From Nocardia abscessus NBRC 100374 (GTDB lineage Bacteria > Actinomycetota > Actinomycetes > Mycobacteriales > Mycobacteriaceae): DNA of 64,000 nucleotides. The translations under genes were made by a program, and so were the position numbers. The notes below the pieces were generated by a model. The model was given only the letters and a program-made list of their open reading frames with translations. It made no database searches and was not told the DNA's origin. Location: contig NZ_BAFP01000109.1 of the NCBI RefSeq assembly GCF_000308455.1, forward strand, positions 62,001 to 126,000, written 5' to 3'. Positions 34,510-42,806 of the stretch are shown here, in pieces (the first letter of the stretch is position 1; each line of letters starts with the position of its first letter).

Positions 34510-34977
34510 GTGTCGACCGCCGTGACGAAGTTCCTGCTCTCGGTCCACGTGCTCGCCGCGATCATCGCCGTAGGCCCCGTAACGGTGGCGGCCAGCATGT
34601 TTCCCGCCACCACCCGCCGCGCCCTCGCCGACCCCGGGACCGGGCACAGCCCCGCCGTCCTCGGTACGTTGCATCGCATCTGCCGGGTCTACGCCCTGCT
34701 CGGCCTCGTCGTTCCGGCCTTCGGTCTGCTCACCGCGCTCAGCCTCGGCGTACTCGGTGACACCTGGCTGGTGGTGTCGATCGGGCTGACCGCCGCCGCC
34801 GCGGGCGTGCTCGCGATGCTCGTGCTGCCGGGTCAGCAGAAGGTCCTGGCCGACATCACCGGGGCTACTCCCACGCTGATCCGCCGCCTCGCCATGGACG
34901 CCGGGGTGTTCAACCTGCTGTGGGCGGTGGTCACCGTCCTGATGATCGTCCGGCCGGGCTCCACGACCGGAGCGTGA
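34510..34977 (+). CDS. DUF2269-like small integral membrane protein
   Basis: A 155-residue protein with four membrane helices: FLLSVHVLAAIIAVGPVTVA, ICRVYALLGLVVPAFGLLTA, TWLVVSIGLTAAAAGVLAML and AGVFNLLWAVVTVLMIV. The His in SVHVLAA within the first helix is typical of DUF2269 proteins. GTG 34522 (VTKFLLSV) is an alternative start, since a TAGTGT element ends 10 bases before it. Its stop is only 3 bases from the convergent universal-stress gene. Function unknown. Confidence 0.75.
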   Translation: MSTAVTKFLLSVHVLAAIIAVGPVTVAASMFPATTRRALADPGTGHSPAVLGTLHRICRVYALLGLVVPAFGLLTALSLGVLGDTWLVVSIGLTAAAAGVLAMLVLPGQQKVLADITGATPTLIRRLAMDAGVFNLLWAVVTVLMIVRPGSTTGA

Positions 34978-34980
34978 GAC

Positions 34981-35886
34981 TCAGTCGGGCAGGGTGCGGA
35001 CCGCCATCGTGCGGCCGTGGACGATCATGATCGGGCAGGCCACCGACAGCAGCAGCGCCTGGCTGGTCGAGCCGAACAACATGCCTGCGAAGCCGCCGCG
35101 GCCCCGGCTGCCGACCACGAGCAATTGGGCCTGCTCGGAGCGTTCGAGCAGACAGCGCTCGGGCCGGTCGGTCACGATCTCGCGCCGGATCTCCACCTCG
35201 GGGAAACGCTCTTGCCATCCGGCAAGGCTTTCCGCGAGCACGATCTGCTTCTCGGCGTCGGCCTCGTGTTCGGCGCTCGCCGAAGGCACCTCGACGCCGG
35301 TCCACCCGTGCAGCGCAAGCAGGGGCACACTCCGCGCCGAGGCCTCGATCAGCGCCGCTTCGATGGCGGGTTCGCTGACCTCGGTGCCGTCCACACCGAC
35401 GATGACCAGTTGCTTCCTGGCCTCCTCGGTGAGCGGCGCCCCCTCCCGGACCACGACCACCGGGCAGCGCGCCCGCCGCGCCAGCGCCGCACTGACCGAC
35501 CCCAGCAGAGCACGCCGCACGGTGCCGCGTTCCCGGGTGCCGACGACCATCATCCGCGCCGGGCCGGTGCGGTCCAGCAGCGCAGGGCCGACCGGCTCGT
35601 GCACCAGCTCGGCGCGGACCTCGATGTCGTGCAAAGCGCGGACCGCGATGAGCGCCTCCTCGCGCGCGGTGTCCAGCACCCAGCGGCCGTGCCCCTCCAG
35701 TCGCGCGTAGTCGGTGCTGGTGAGCGGCTCGGTCACGCCGGGCCCGTAATCGGCGGCCGGGTCGAGAACGTGCACCAGACGCAGCGGCGCCCGGTGCTGC
35801 GCGGCGGCCTGCGCTCCCCACGCGACCGCCGCCGCGGAACCGGCGGACCCGTCCACACCGACGACGATCGGTCCGTTGCTTCGCAT
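34981..35886 (-). CDS. Universal stress protein with two tandem USP domains
   Basis: A 301-residue protein. Domain 1 begins GPIVVGVDGSAGSAAAVAWG and ends with MVVGTRERGTVRRALLGSVS ALARRARCPVVVV (as two pieces). Domain 2 begins QLVIVGVDGTEVSEPAIEAA and ends LLVVGSRGRGGFAGMLFGST then ACPIMIVHG. Both carry the ATP-binding G-2x-G-9x-G-(S/T) pattern in altered form, strongest in domain 2 (GSRGRGGF). Tandem USPs of this size are common in mycolic-acid actinobacteria and respond to hypoxia or redox stress. AAGGAAGTGAGC precedes ATG 35886. Confidence 0.9.
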   Translation of the reverse strand: MRSNGPIVVGVDGSAGSAAAVAWGAQAAAQHRAPLRLVHVLDPAADYGPGVTEPLTSTDYARLEGHGRWVLDTAREEALIAVRALHDIEVRAELVHEPVGPALLDRTGPARMMVVGTRERGTVRRALLGSVSAALARRARCPVVVVREGAPLTEEARKQLVIVGVDGTEVSEPAIEAALIEASARSVPLLALHGWTGVEVPSASAEHEADAEKQIVLAESLAGWQERFPEVEIRREIVTDRPERCLLERSEQAQLLVVGSRGRGGFAGMLFGSTSQALLLSVACPIMIVHGRTMAVRTLPD

Positions 35887-35962
35887 GCTCACTTCCTTTC
35901 CGGACGAAAGAATCGAGCTCGGCACCCGAAGCTACCGGCGCCGCGGACCGACGATGTCGGCC

Positions 35963-36361
35963 TCAACCGCCGAGAACGGCGCACGCATAGCCCAGATGGA
36001 CGCCTTCACCGACCCGGAGGTCGATACTCGCCACGTAGGGCGGGTCCGGCTCCTGCACCGCACTGATCGTGTGCGGTCCCGCCGTGGCGGGCACCCAGTC
36101 GATCAGTGCGACACCGCCGGAAGGCCGGACCACACCGAACGGAATCCCGTTGTCGTAGAACACGACCGGCGTGACCACGTCGGTCACGGTGGCCCGCGCG
36201 GTGTAGAGACAGCCCGTCCCGTAGTTCGTCGCCAATCCGAAATTGACGCCGGGATACATCCCGACCTGGGTCACCGTGGCTCCGGCCGACGGCGGGTCGG
36301 CCATCGTGACCGCCACGATGGCTCCGATCGCCGCCGTTATCGCACCAACTCGTCTGCGCAT
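35963..36361 (-). CDS. Secreted protein, beta-rich, unknown function
   Basis: A 132-residue protein. Residues 1-28 are a signal peptide (RRRVGAITAAIGAIVAVTMA, cleavage near AGA-T). The mature part has two cysteines (TGCLYTARATV and GYACAVLGG) and a pattern of alternating hydrophobic strands (DVVTPVVFYDNGIPFGVV, GVALIDWVPATAGPHTISAV) like an immunoglobulin-like domain. Relatives are common in Nocardia and Mycobacterium as exported proteins. It is monocistronic. Confidence 0.7.
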   Translation of the reverse strand: MRRRVGAITAAIGAIVAVTMADPPSAGATVTQVGMYPGVNFGLATNYGTGCLYTARATVTDVVTPVVFYDNGIPFGVVRPSGGVALIDWVPATAGPHTISAVQEPDPPYVASIDLRVGEGVHLGYACAVLGG

Positions 36362-36580
36362 TCGGGTGGTCCTGTCGGTCGTGATTCGCTCTTCGTCGAA
36401 CGGGCGCCGGCCACGCGCACCGGCGCGACAAACTAGATCCTCACTCCCGCACGGCCTCGGCGGGGCGCGAACCGCCGAAACTCGATCGCATCGGCACATC
36501 CGGTGCCGCCTGATCGGGTCGTGTCGGCGCTGGATGGTTGTGTGTCCGGAGGTGTTCGGCGAGAACGACGGAGGTACGGC

Positions 36581-37489
36581 GTGGTGGCGATCGACTTCGA
36601 GCGGAGGGTGCGCGGAGCGAGGGCGGTGTCGGCCTGGCGTTCGGTCGCCGCCCAGGGGCTCGGCGGCGTACCGCCGACGGCACTGGTGCTGGCGGGGATC
36701 GTCAGCGTGCAGGTGGGCGCGGCGGTGGCGAAACAACTCTTCTCGACGACCGGCGCGGCCGGGGCGGTCATGCTGCGGCTGGTCTTCGCCGGCATCGTCC
36801 TGCTGGTGATCTGGCGCTCGTCGCTGCGGGTGGCGCGGGGTGCGCTACCGGTCGTGCTCGGGTACGGCGCGGTGCTCGCCCTGATGAACCTCTCGTTCTA
36901 CGAGGCGATCGACCGGATTCCGCTCGGCATGGCGGTGACCATCGAATTCCTGGGACCGCTGACCGTCGCGCTCGCCGGATCGCGGCGCTGGATCGACCCG
37001 CTGTGGGCGGTGCTCGCCGGAGCCGGGGTGCTGCTGCTGACCCGAGCCGACGGCGACGTGGACTGGGCCGGCGTGCTGTTCGCGCTGGCCGCGGCGGCGT
37101 GCTGGGCGGGTTACATCCTGCTGAGCGCCGCGCTCGGCGAGCAGACCAGTGGCGGCGGCGGGCTGGCGCTCGCCATGGCCTTCGGCGGGCTGATCACGCT
37201 GCCGATCGGCATCGTCGACGCGGGCGCCGCGCTGTGGCAGCCCGCCGTGCTCGCCACCGGATTCGCGGTGGCGATGCTGTCGTCGGTCCTGCCGTATTCG
37301 GTGGAACTGGAAGCGCTGCGACGGATCCCGCCTCGCGTCTTCGGCGTGCTGATGAGCCTGGAGCCCGCAGTCGCGGCGATCGCGGGCTTGGTCGTCCTCG
37401 GCCAGGTCATGAACCTCGGGCAGTGGGCGGGCGTGGCGTGCGTGGTCGCGGCGTCGGCGGGGGCGACGCGGACCGAAGCGAAGGATTGA
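36581..37489 (+). CDS. EamA-family (RhtA-like) exporter
   Basis: A 302-residue membrane protein with ten helices in two EamA repeats. Typical parts are GAAGAVMLRLVFAGIVLLVI, NLSFYEAIDRIPLGMAVTIE, FLGPLTVALAGSRRW and the second-repeat PYSVELEALRRIPPRVFGVL then SLEPAVAAIAGLVVLGQ. It resembles RhtA, which exports threonine and homoserine. GGAGG lies 6 bases before GTG 36581; GTG 36584 is next to it. It is convergent with the C-terminal half of the split XRE regulator. Confidence 0.87.
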   Translation: MVAIDFERRVRGARAVSAWRSVAAQGLGGVPPTALVLAGIVSVQVGAAVAKQLFSTTGAAGAVMLRLVFAGIVLLVIWRSSLRVARGALPVVLGYGAVLALMNLSFYEAIDRIPLGMAVTIEFLGPLTVALAGSRRWIDPLWAVLAGAGVLLLTRADGDVDWAGVLFALAAAACWAGYILLSAALGEQTSGGGGLALAMAFGGLITLPIGIVDAGAALWQPAVLATGFAVAMLSSVLPYSVELEALRRIPPRVFGVLMSLEPAVAAIAGLVVLGQVMNLGQWAGVACVVAASAGATRTEAKD

Positions 37490-37515
37490 ACCGGCGGCCG
37501 GGCGCGGACTCGTCC

Positions 37516-38268
37516 TCAGCGTGCCTGCTGCCGGGACTCGCCCGGCTGCCCGGCGTCGCGGTGTTCCTCACGCGCCGTCTCGGGGTCCTCCGCGATCAAG
37601 CTGCCGAGCAGGGCGAGCGAGCGCTCGGAGGGTGACCCCGGTTCCGGGTGGTAGGCGATCAGTATCTGGCCCGGCGCGCCGTTGACGCTGAACGTCTCGT
37701 AGGACAGCGCCAGATCGCCGACCATGGGGTTACGGAAATGTTTGACTCCCCCGGTCTTCGCTCGCACGTCGTGGCGTGCCCACAACTGCCGGAACTCCTC
37801 GCTCTTCAGCGACAGCTCCCCGACCAATTCGGTCAAGCGCGGATCGTCCAGGTCGGCGCCCGCGGTCGCCCGCAGGCTCGCGACGGTGTCGGCCGCGATG
37901 GTCGGCCAGTCGGCGTAGAGCTCGCGCGCCTCGGGGTCTAGGAAGACCATCCGCACCTGATTGACGCCCGGAACCGAGCACGAGTTGACCGCAGCCGCCA
38001 GCGAATTCGCCGCCAGAACGTCCAGGTATCTGCCGAGCACCAGCGCGGGCGTGTTCGGCCACGCGTTCATCAGCCGTACCAGCCCCGGCGCCGCCCGTTC
38101 GGGCCGTCGCGGCGCCCGCGATCGCTTGACCGTGGGCCGCGCCAGCTCCCGAAGATGCGCCGTGCCCTCCTCGTCCAGTGCGAACACTCGCGCCAGCGCG
38201 GCGATGACCTGTTCGGAGGGATGCCGGTCACGCCCCTGTTCCAGGCGCACGTAATAGTCGGCGCTCAC
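37516..38268 (-). pseudogene. XRE-family regulator, C-terminal half (split by the integrated element)
   Basis: The frame opens at the left end of the integrated element and reads GVSADYYVRLEQGRDRHPSE, the second half of a MmyB-like XRE helix-turn-helix, then the ligand-binding domain (LVRLMNAWPNTPALVLGRYL, FRQLWARHDVRAKTGGVKHF RNP). The first ~45 residues, including the start of the helix-turn-helix, are missing here and lie at 50814-50948 beyond the other end of the element. A TGA lies just upstream in frame. The GTG at 38268 could start a fragment without the first HTH helices, but it would not bind DNA properly. Intact, the gene would encode about 295 residues. Confidence 0.9.
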
Positions 38269-38297
38269 CCCGGCGAGATGTCACCTATACACTCCTT
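38267..38297. repeat. attL of the integrated element
   Basis: Core ACCCC at 38267-38271, chromosomal half to the left (the XRE codons for Gly-Val-Ser-Ala-Asp), element half at 38272-38297 ending in CACTCCTT. That outer arm is the inverse of AAGGAGTG at the other end (50786-50793). Confidence 0.8.
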
Positions 38298-38300
38298 ACC

Positions 38301-38306
38301 TAGGCT
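38301..38306 (+). promoter_or_regulatory. -10 element of the integrase gene, leaderless
   Basis: TAGGCT ends 6 bases before ATG 38313 and there is no Shine-Dalgarno. The -35 region would fall at about 38278-38284, inside the attL element arm, so integrase binding could shut off its own promoter. Confidence 0.5.
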
Positions 38307-38312
38307 GGTGTC

Positions 38313-40043
38313 ATGACGCGAACGATGACCAGCAAGGAACCCGCTTGGCTTGCAGAGATCAACGCTGCCTTGGCCGCTGGGGTGGCCGATGTAGACCCTT
38401 CGGAATGGGTGTACGGCTATGTCCGCATCTCCCGCGACGAGAAGGACCGCGCGGAGGGGGTGCAGCTTCAGGCGAAGAACGAGGTCGCGTACGCGGCCCG
38501 TAAGGGGTTGGCGCTGGCGCGGATCTTGTGTGATAACGATCTGTCGGGTGCGGATGCCGAGCGGCCGGGGTTGCGGGAGGCACTGCGGTTGGTGACCGCT
38601 GGTCCGTCGAAAATGGTCCTTGCGCGTGATGTGGCGCGGTTGACTCGTGATTACGACCTGGGCAACGAGTTGATGAAGCTGGGGCGTGATGACGGTGTGC
38701 GGTATGTGTTCGTGAAGGACACCGAGTACGACCTGACCACGGGGGCGGGTCGCAAGAATTTCATGGTGAAGGTCGCCGAAGCGGCCGAGTACCGGGAAAC
38801 CAACACCGAGAATCTTTTGGACCGGATGAGCGAGGAAGCCGCAAAAGGGGTGATGCAGGGCGGTTCGCGGCGGTTCGGGTACGGGAAAGTTGTTGGCACG
38901 CATCCGATTACCGGTGATGACATCCTGGACCGTTATGCGTTGCGGGAAGACGAGGTGGCGGTTTTGCGTGAAGGGCGCGACCGGATCATCAACGGCGAAA
39001 GCCAGACAACGATCGTCACCGACTGGAACGCGCGGGGCATTACGACGTCCGAGGGCGGGTCGTGGCGGGTGGGCAAGCTCTCGCATCTGCTGCTGTTGGA
39101 GGCGTATGTGGCCTACGACTTGGGCGAGCACACCGACGCGAACGGGCAGCGGTGCGAATGCTTGGACAACCCCGAGGGCAGCGGTATTCGGGTGCATGAG
39201 CGCACGGGCACGCGGCATCGCGGGCAGTGGCCTGCTGTGTTCACTCGCGCCGAGCATGACGCGATGCGGGCGGCGATCAAGGCGCACAGCCGGGCGAAGA
39301 ATCCCGATCGCCCGCGTGCGCGTAATGGTGAGTATTGGCTGACCGGGCTGGCCGAGTGCGGCGGAAAGTGGCCCGAGGGCAGCGAGCGGGCCGGGCAGGG
39401 TTGCGGTAGCTGGTTGGTGGGTTCGCTGCTCGAGCGCAAACGTAAGAACGGCACGATCACCCAACGCCGGTATGGGTGCCGGGCGAAGGATTCCGCACGG
39501 GTGGCGTGTGGGTGCGGGCGGGTGTTCCGGGACGCGGGCGCGTTGGAGATGTACGTGGCACAGGCAGTGATCGCGGCGTATGAGGACCCGGAAATCCTGG
39601 GGCGGCTGGATCGGGGTAACGACAATGCCGGGCGTATCGCGCAGTTGCAACAGCGCATCGAGACCACGGCGGGGAATCTGGACGCCGAAACCGACCGGCG
39701 CGCCGAGGTGTTGACCGGTGCGCGGGACGAGGACGACTTGCGGGTGATCGAGCGCACCATAGCGAGTTTGAAACAGGCATTGAAAACTCTTCGCGCCGAA
39801 CAAGATTCGCTTCGCAGTGCGCAAGCGTTGGCGGTACTGGCCGATATCGGGTCCACGCCGGGGGAGTTGCGTAAGGCGTGGGATACGAAGGGTTCGCGGT
39901 GGCGGCACGAGGCGACCGCGCGGCTGGTCGAGAAGGTCATCGTCGAACCGGCGAAGATCTACGCCGCGAAGTGGGAAGACCAGAACGGCAAGGTGTGGCG
40001 GTTCGACACCTCCTCGGTGCAGATCGTGTGGCGACAGTTGTAG
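38313..40043 (+). CDS. Large serine integrase (site-specific recombinase)
   Basis: A 576-residue large serine recombinase that cuts and joins attP and attB through a Ser-DNA link. The N-terminal resolvase domain has WVYGYVRISRDE (Arg38, nucleophile Ser40), CDNDLSGADAERPGLREAL and VLARDVARLTRDYDLGNELM. The recombinase domain (FGYGKVVG, then INGESQTTIVTDWNARGITT) is followed by a zinc ribbon with Cys near CGGKWPEG, GCGSWLVG, RYGCRAKD and CGCGRVF. A coiled-coil segment, KQALKTLRAEQDSLRSAQAL, controls direction in this family. It is intact. It lies 15 bases from attL, and its own attachment sites can be rebuilt from the flanks. Confidence 0.95.
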   Translation: MTRTMTSKEPAWLAEINAALAAGVADVDPSEWVYGYVRISRDEKDRAEGVQLQAKNEVAYAARKGLALARILCDNDLSGADAERPGLREALRLVTAGPSKMVLARDVARLTRDYDLGNELMKLGRDDGVRYVFVKDTEYDLTTGAGRKNFMVKVAEAAEYRETNTENLLDRMSEEAAKGVMQGGSRRFGYGKVVGTHPITGDDILDRYALREDEVAVLREGRDRIINGESQTTIVTDWNARGITTSEGGSWRVGKLSHLLLLEAYVAYDLGEHTDANGQRCECLDNPEGSGIRVHERTGTRHRGQWPAVFTRAEHDAMRAAIKAHSRAKNPDRPRARNGEYWLTGLAECGGKWPEGSERAGQGCGSWLVGSLLERKRKNGTITQRRYGCRAKDSARVACGCGRVFRDAGALEMYVAQAVIAAYEDPEILGRLDRGNDNAGRIAQLQQRIETTAGNLDAETDRRAEVLTGARDEDDLRVIERTIASLKQALKTLRAEQDSLRSAQALAVLADIGSTPGELRKAWDTKGSRWRHEATARLVEKVIVEPAKIYAAKWEDQNGKVWRFDTSSVQIVWRQL

Positions 40044-40053
40044 CCGCATCACA

Positions 40054-40371
40054 TCATGCGGCGTTGCGTCGGTCGTCCCGGTCGAGGGTGTCCAGCGCGT
40101 TGCGCAGGAACAACGCCAAAGATTCGATCACGGCCGGGTTGTCGATGCTGGGTGGGAGCCCTTGCCGGATTCGGCTCTCGGCGACCAGGCGGCGGGTCTG
40201 CTCACTGGTCGGCCCCACCCACATACGCCCGGCGCTGGGTGCGCTCGTGCGGCGGAATTCGACCACGTCGGCATCGACGGTCACTTGCTCGGATTCGGGG
40301 GCGCGGTGGCGGCGGGCACGGCGCGCACGGGCGTCGGCAAGGTTCGGGATGCTGTGGGGGTCGGCGGGCAT
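40054..40371 (-). CDS. Hypothetical element protein
   Basis: A 105-residue basic-then-acidic protein, convergent with the integrase (10-base gap) and 21 bases after the replication-relaxation gene, so probably last in the transfer operon. GGGAGA precedes ATG 40371. The N-terminal third is Arg-rich (ARARRARRHR); the rest reads VDADVVEFRRTSAP and ESLALFLRNALDTLDRDDRR, ending in helices. It is the right size for an excisionase or an accessory DNA-binding protein, but no helix-turn-helix is visible. Function not recognised. Confidence 0.65.
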   Translation of the reverse strand: MPADPHSIPNLADARARRARRHRAPESEQVTVDADVVEFRRTSAPSAGRMWVGPTSEQTRRLVAESRIRQGLPPSIDNPAVIESLALFLRNALDTLDRDDRRNAA

Positions 40372-40392
40372 GGGGGTCTCCCTGGTGGCGTG

Positions 40393-41268
40393 TCAGGCGG
40401 CGAGGGTGGCCGGGGGCGGGGCGGGCAGGGCGGCGAGGCGGTGGCGGGTGGTGTGCCCGGCCAGCCACCAGACGGGCGCGGCGGGGTGTTCGGCGGCGAT
40501 GTCGGCGAGGGTGGCGGTGGCGACGGTGAGCCCGGTGAGGGTGGCGGGTTGTTGCGTGAGGAGCCGGTGGAAATTGTTTTGCCGTTTCGGTCCGGGCAGC
40601 ACGAACAGGACGGGAATTGTTATATCGCCGGATCGCAGATCGCGGTATCCCTGCAATTTTTCGATCAGGCGGGATAAGTCTTCGGTGCCGGTGTCGTATT
40701 CGAGAAAGAATCTCACGGTACGGCCGTGTTCGGACCATACGCCGTAACCGTCCGGGTGCGCTATTTCCGCACATGCTTTGGTGGCTTCGCGTTCGTCCCA
40801 CCATTCCACAAGCTCGCATCCGGGATCGGTGCGGGCGTGATGGCACAGGGCGGTGAAGAATTCGTTGATGCCCAATAAATGGTCGAGTTGCGGGTTGCGG
40901 GACAGTTTCAGCGTTTTCTCGTGCACGGTGCGCGGGGTAGGAATGGGTGCGTCCGTGGCGGCGGCGTGGATCATCGCGCCGAGCGGGCCGAGGGTGTAGC
41001 GGTATTCCTGCGAGCCCGGCCGGACACAGGCACGGAACCGGGCAAGCACACCCCGGCCGGTGAGCAGGACAAGGCGCTTGCGGGCGGTGTTGGCGTCGGT
41101 GAACAACAGGCGGGTGATCTGCTGGGCGGTGAGAGCGCGATGGGCGGCCAGCAGCCCGAGCAAGGCGAGGTCGCGGGGGGTGAGTTGCCGCTGGGCGGTG
41201 ATCGCGTCCGCGATGGAAGGACCCTGGCGGGAGGCTATAGAAGCCTGTCGGGGTTGCCGCGCGGTCAC
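40393..41268 (-). CDS. Replication-relaxation family protein
   Basis: A 291-residue protein of the Replic_Relax family (PF13814 type). An N-terminal winged-helix part reads LTPRDLALLGLLAAHRALTA then QQITRLLFTDANTARKRLVL with RGVLARFRAC. The C-terminal part has LDHLLGINEFFTALCHHA and GCELVEWWDERE, ARFFLEYD-like RTVRFFLEYDTGTEDLSRLI and IPVLFVLPG, a nuclease-like fold. Members occur in actinobacterial conjugative elements next to TraD/FtsK-type ATPases, and a DNA-processing role in transfer is assumed. GTG 41268 overlaps the stop of the ATPase gene (GTGA), so the two are coupled. Confidence 0.87.
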   Translation of the reverse strand: MTARQPRQASIASRQGPSIADAITAQRQLTPRDLALLGLLAAHRALTAQQITRLLFTDANTARKRLVLLTGRGVLARFRACVRPGSQEYRYTLGPLGAMIHAAATDAPIPTPRTVHEKTLKLSRNPQLDHLLGINEFFTALCHHARTDPGCELVEWWDEREATKACAEIAHPDGYGVWSEHGRTVRFFLEYDTGTEDLSRLIEKLQGYRDLRSGDITIPVLFVLPGPKRQNNFHRLLTQQPATLTGLTVATATLADIAAEHPAAPVWWLAGHTTRHRLAALPAPPPATLAA

Positions 41269-42806
41269 AGCGCACCCCCTGCGGCCTGCGACGATGCGCC
41301 GCCGGGGGTACCCCGGTCACTCGCCCGCTCTAGCTGGGCGGGTGAACGGGGTACCGAATGGGCGGGTGAGTGGGGTAGTGAAAAACCATGCCCCGCACCC
41401 GAATCCGCCAACCCGGTGCCGAGTTTCCCGGTGGTCAGTTTGCGGCGGCGGCCCGTGGCGTCGCGGCGCTGGCGAGACAGTCCGGCATTGGCTCGTGCGG
41501 CTGTTCGCAACTGTTCGGCGCGGCCGACAACCGGCGGGGGCAGCGCCTCGGTGGCGACGCTGAATGGTTCCACCATGACACCCTGGTCGATGATACGCAC
41601 GGACGCGGCGTATCCGTCACGATGACGCAAATCAGTGTCATCGAATATCGGTTCGAAGTGCGGGGCGAGTTTGCGGGCGTCGTCCGGTGACACGGCGAAC
41701 ACTATTTTGTTGCGGGCGTTGGCGTCGACCGCACCCCTAATCTCGGGCGGTAATTGGCCGAGATTCTGGTGGGCTAAAACGAACGATACTCGGTAGCCGC
41801 GGGCTTCAGCCAACGCTTGATCGATACCTATCGGCAGATGCAGGAAATTGTGGCATTCGTCCACGATGATCGTGGCATCGGCGCGTTCCCCCGGCGGAAT
41901 CTTTGCCCGCCCGGTGGTGGCCTGCCACAGCCCCGACAACAGCAGCGACCCCACCAGTTGCACACCGCCCTCACCGATTTCCCCTTTCGGCAACCGCGCG
42001 ATGAGAATTCCGCCGTCCAGGATTTCGGTCAGGTCGAAAGTGGCGGCGGGCGCGGCGAACAGGTCGGCCGCGAACCGGTGCGACAGCACCTCCCGCAAGC
42101 GGGAGATCACCGCACCACACGATTGCTGGCGTTGCGCCGGGGACTGGGCGGTGAATCCGGCCCAGAACCCCTCGAATCCGATCGGCTCGCCGTAGCGGTC
42201 GATGATCGGCCGGTGGTAGCCGGGCTCGGTCAGAATCGGCACCACATCAGCGAGGGTGGCCCCGGGCCGCCGCGCCAGGGTGAGGCAGGCAGCGGCGAAC
42301 ATTTCGTCCATGCGCGGCCCCCACCACTGCGCGTACACCTTCCGGAACGTCTCGATCACCATCCGGGCCGCGTGCTCGCGACCCTCCGCATCCTCGACGG
42401 CCCCGGACGGTGCGGCCAACACGTTCCACGCCGGGGGCGCGGCGCGTTCGACCGGGTCCAGGACCACCAGCCGCCCGGCGGCGTCGGAGGGCAGGCGGGC
42501 AAGGACGTTGTCGGCAAGGTCGCCTTGGCAATCCAGCACCACCAGCCCGCGCCCGGCCGCCGCTTCCGTCAGGGCGAGGTTGGCCAACCAGGTGGACTTG
42601 CCCGTGCCGGTGATGCCGGGTACGTGGATGTGGTGACGGGCCGCTTCCACCGATACCCCGATCCGAAACCCGGCCGGGTCCACACCGAGGGGTTTGGGTG
42701 CCGCCCGGCCCGGCCAATCCGGCGCGGCCACCTGTAGCCGACGCCGACCGGACCCGGCGGGGGTGTTCGAGACAGGGTCCGGGGTTTGCGGGGAATCAGT
42801 GGCCAT
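41265..42806 (-). CDS. Conjugative transfer ATPase (TraD/FtsK-HerA-like)
   Basis: A 513-residue P-loop ATPase. HHIHVPGITGTGKSTWLANL holds Walker A (ITGTGKST, 65-72), and ADATIIVDECHNFLHLPI holds Walker B with the catalytic Glu. SFVLAHQNLGQLPPEIRGAV is the sensor region of VirD4/HerA-like motors. There is no membrane segment of its own; the gene upstream encodes a membrane protein that could anchor it. It probably pumps element DNA to a recipient cell. AAGGAG lies 6 bases before ATG 42806. It overlaps both neighbours (11 bp upstream, 4 bp downstream). The last 80 residues are low-complexity. Confidence 0.9.
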   Translation of the reverse strand: MATDSPQTPDPVSNTPAGSGRRRLQVAAPDWPGRAAPKPLGVDPAGFRIGVSVEAARHHIHVPGITGTGKSTWLANLALTEAAAGRGLVVLDCQGDLADNVLARLPSDAAGRLVVLDPVERAAPPAWNVLAAPSGAVEDAEGREHAARMVIETFRKVYAQWWGPRMDEMFAAACLTLARRPGATLADVVPILTEPGYHRPIIDRYGEPIGFEGFWAGFTAQSPAQRQQSCGAVISRLREVLSHRFAADLFAAPAATFDLTEILDGGILIARLPKGEIGEGGVQLVGSLLLSGLWQATTGRAKIPPGERADATIIVDECHNFLHLPIGIDQALAEARGYRVSFVLAHQNLGQLPPEIRGAVDANARNKIVFAVSPDDARKLAPHFEPIFDDTDLRHRDGYAASVRIIDQGVMVEPFSVATEALPPPVVGRAEQLRTAARANAGLSRQRRDATGRRRKLTTGKLGTGLADSGAGHGFSLPHSPAHSVPRSPAQLERASDRGTPGGASSQAAGGAL

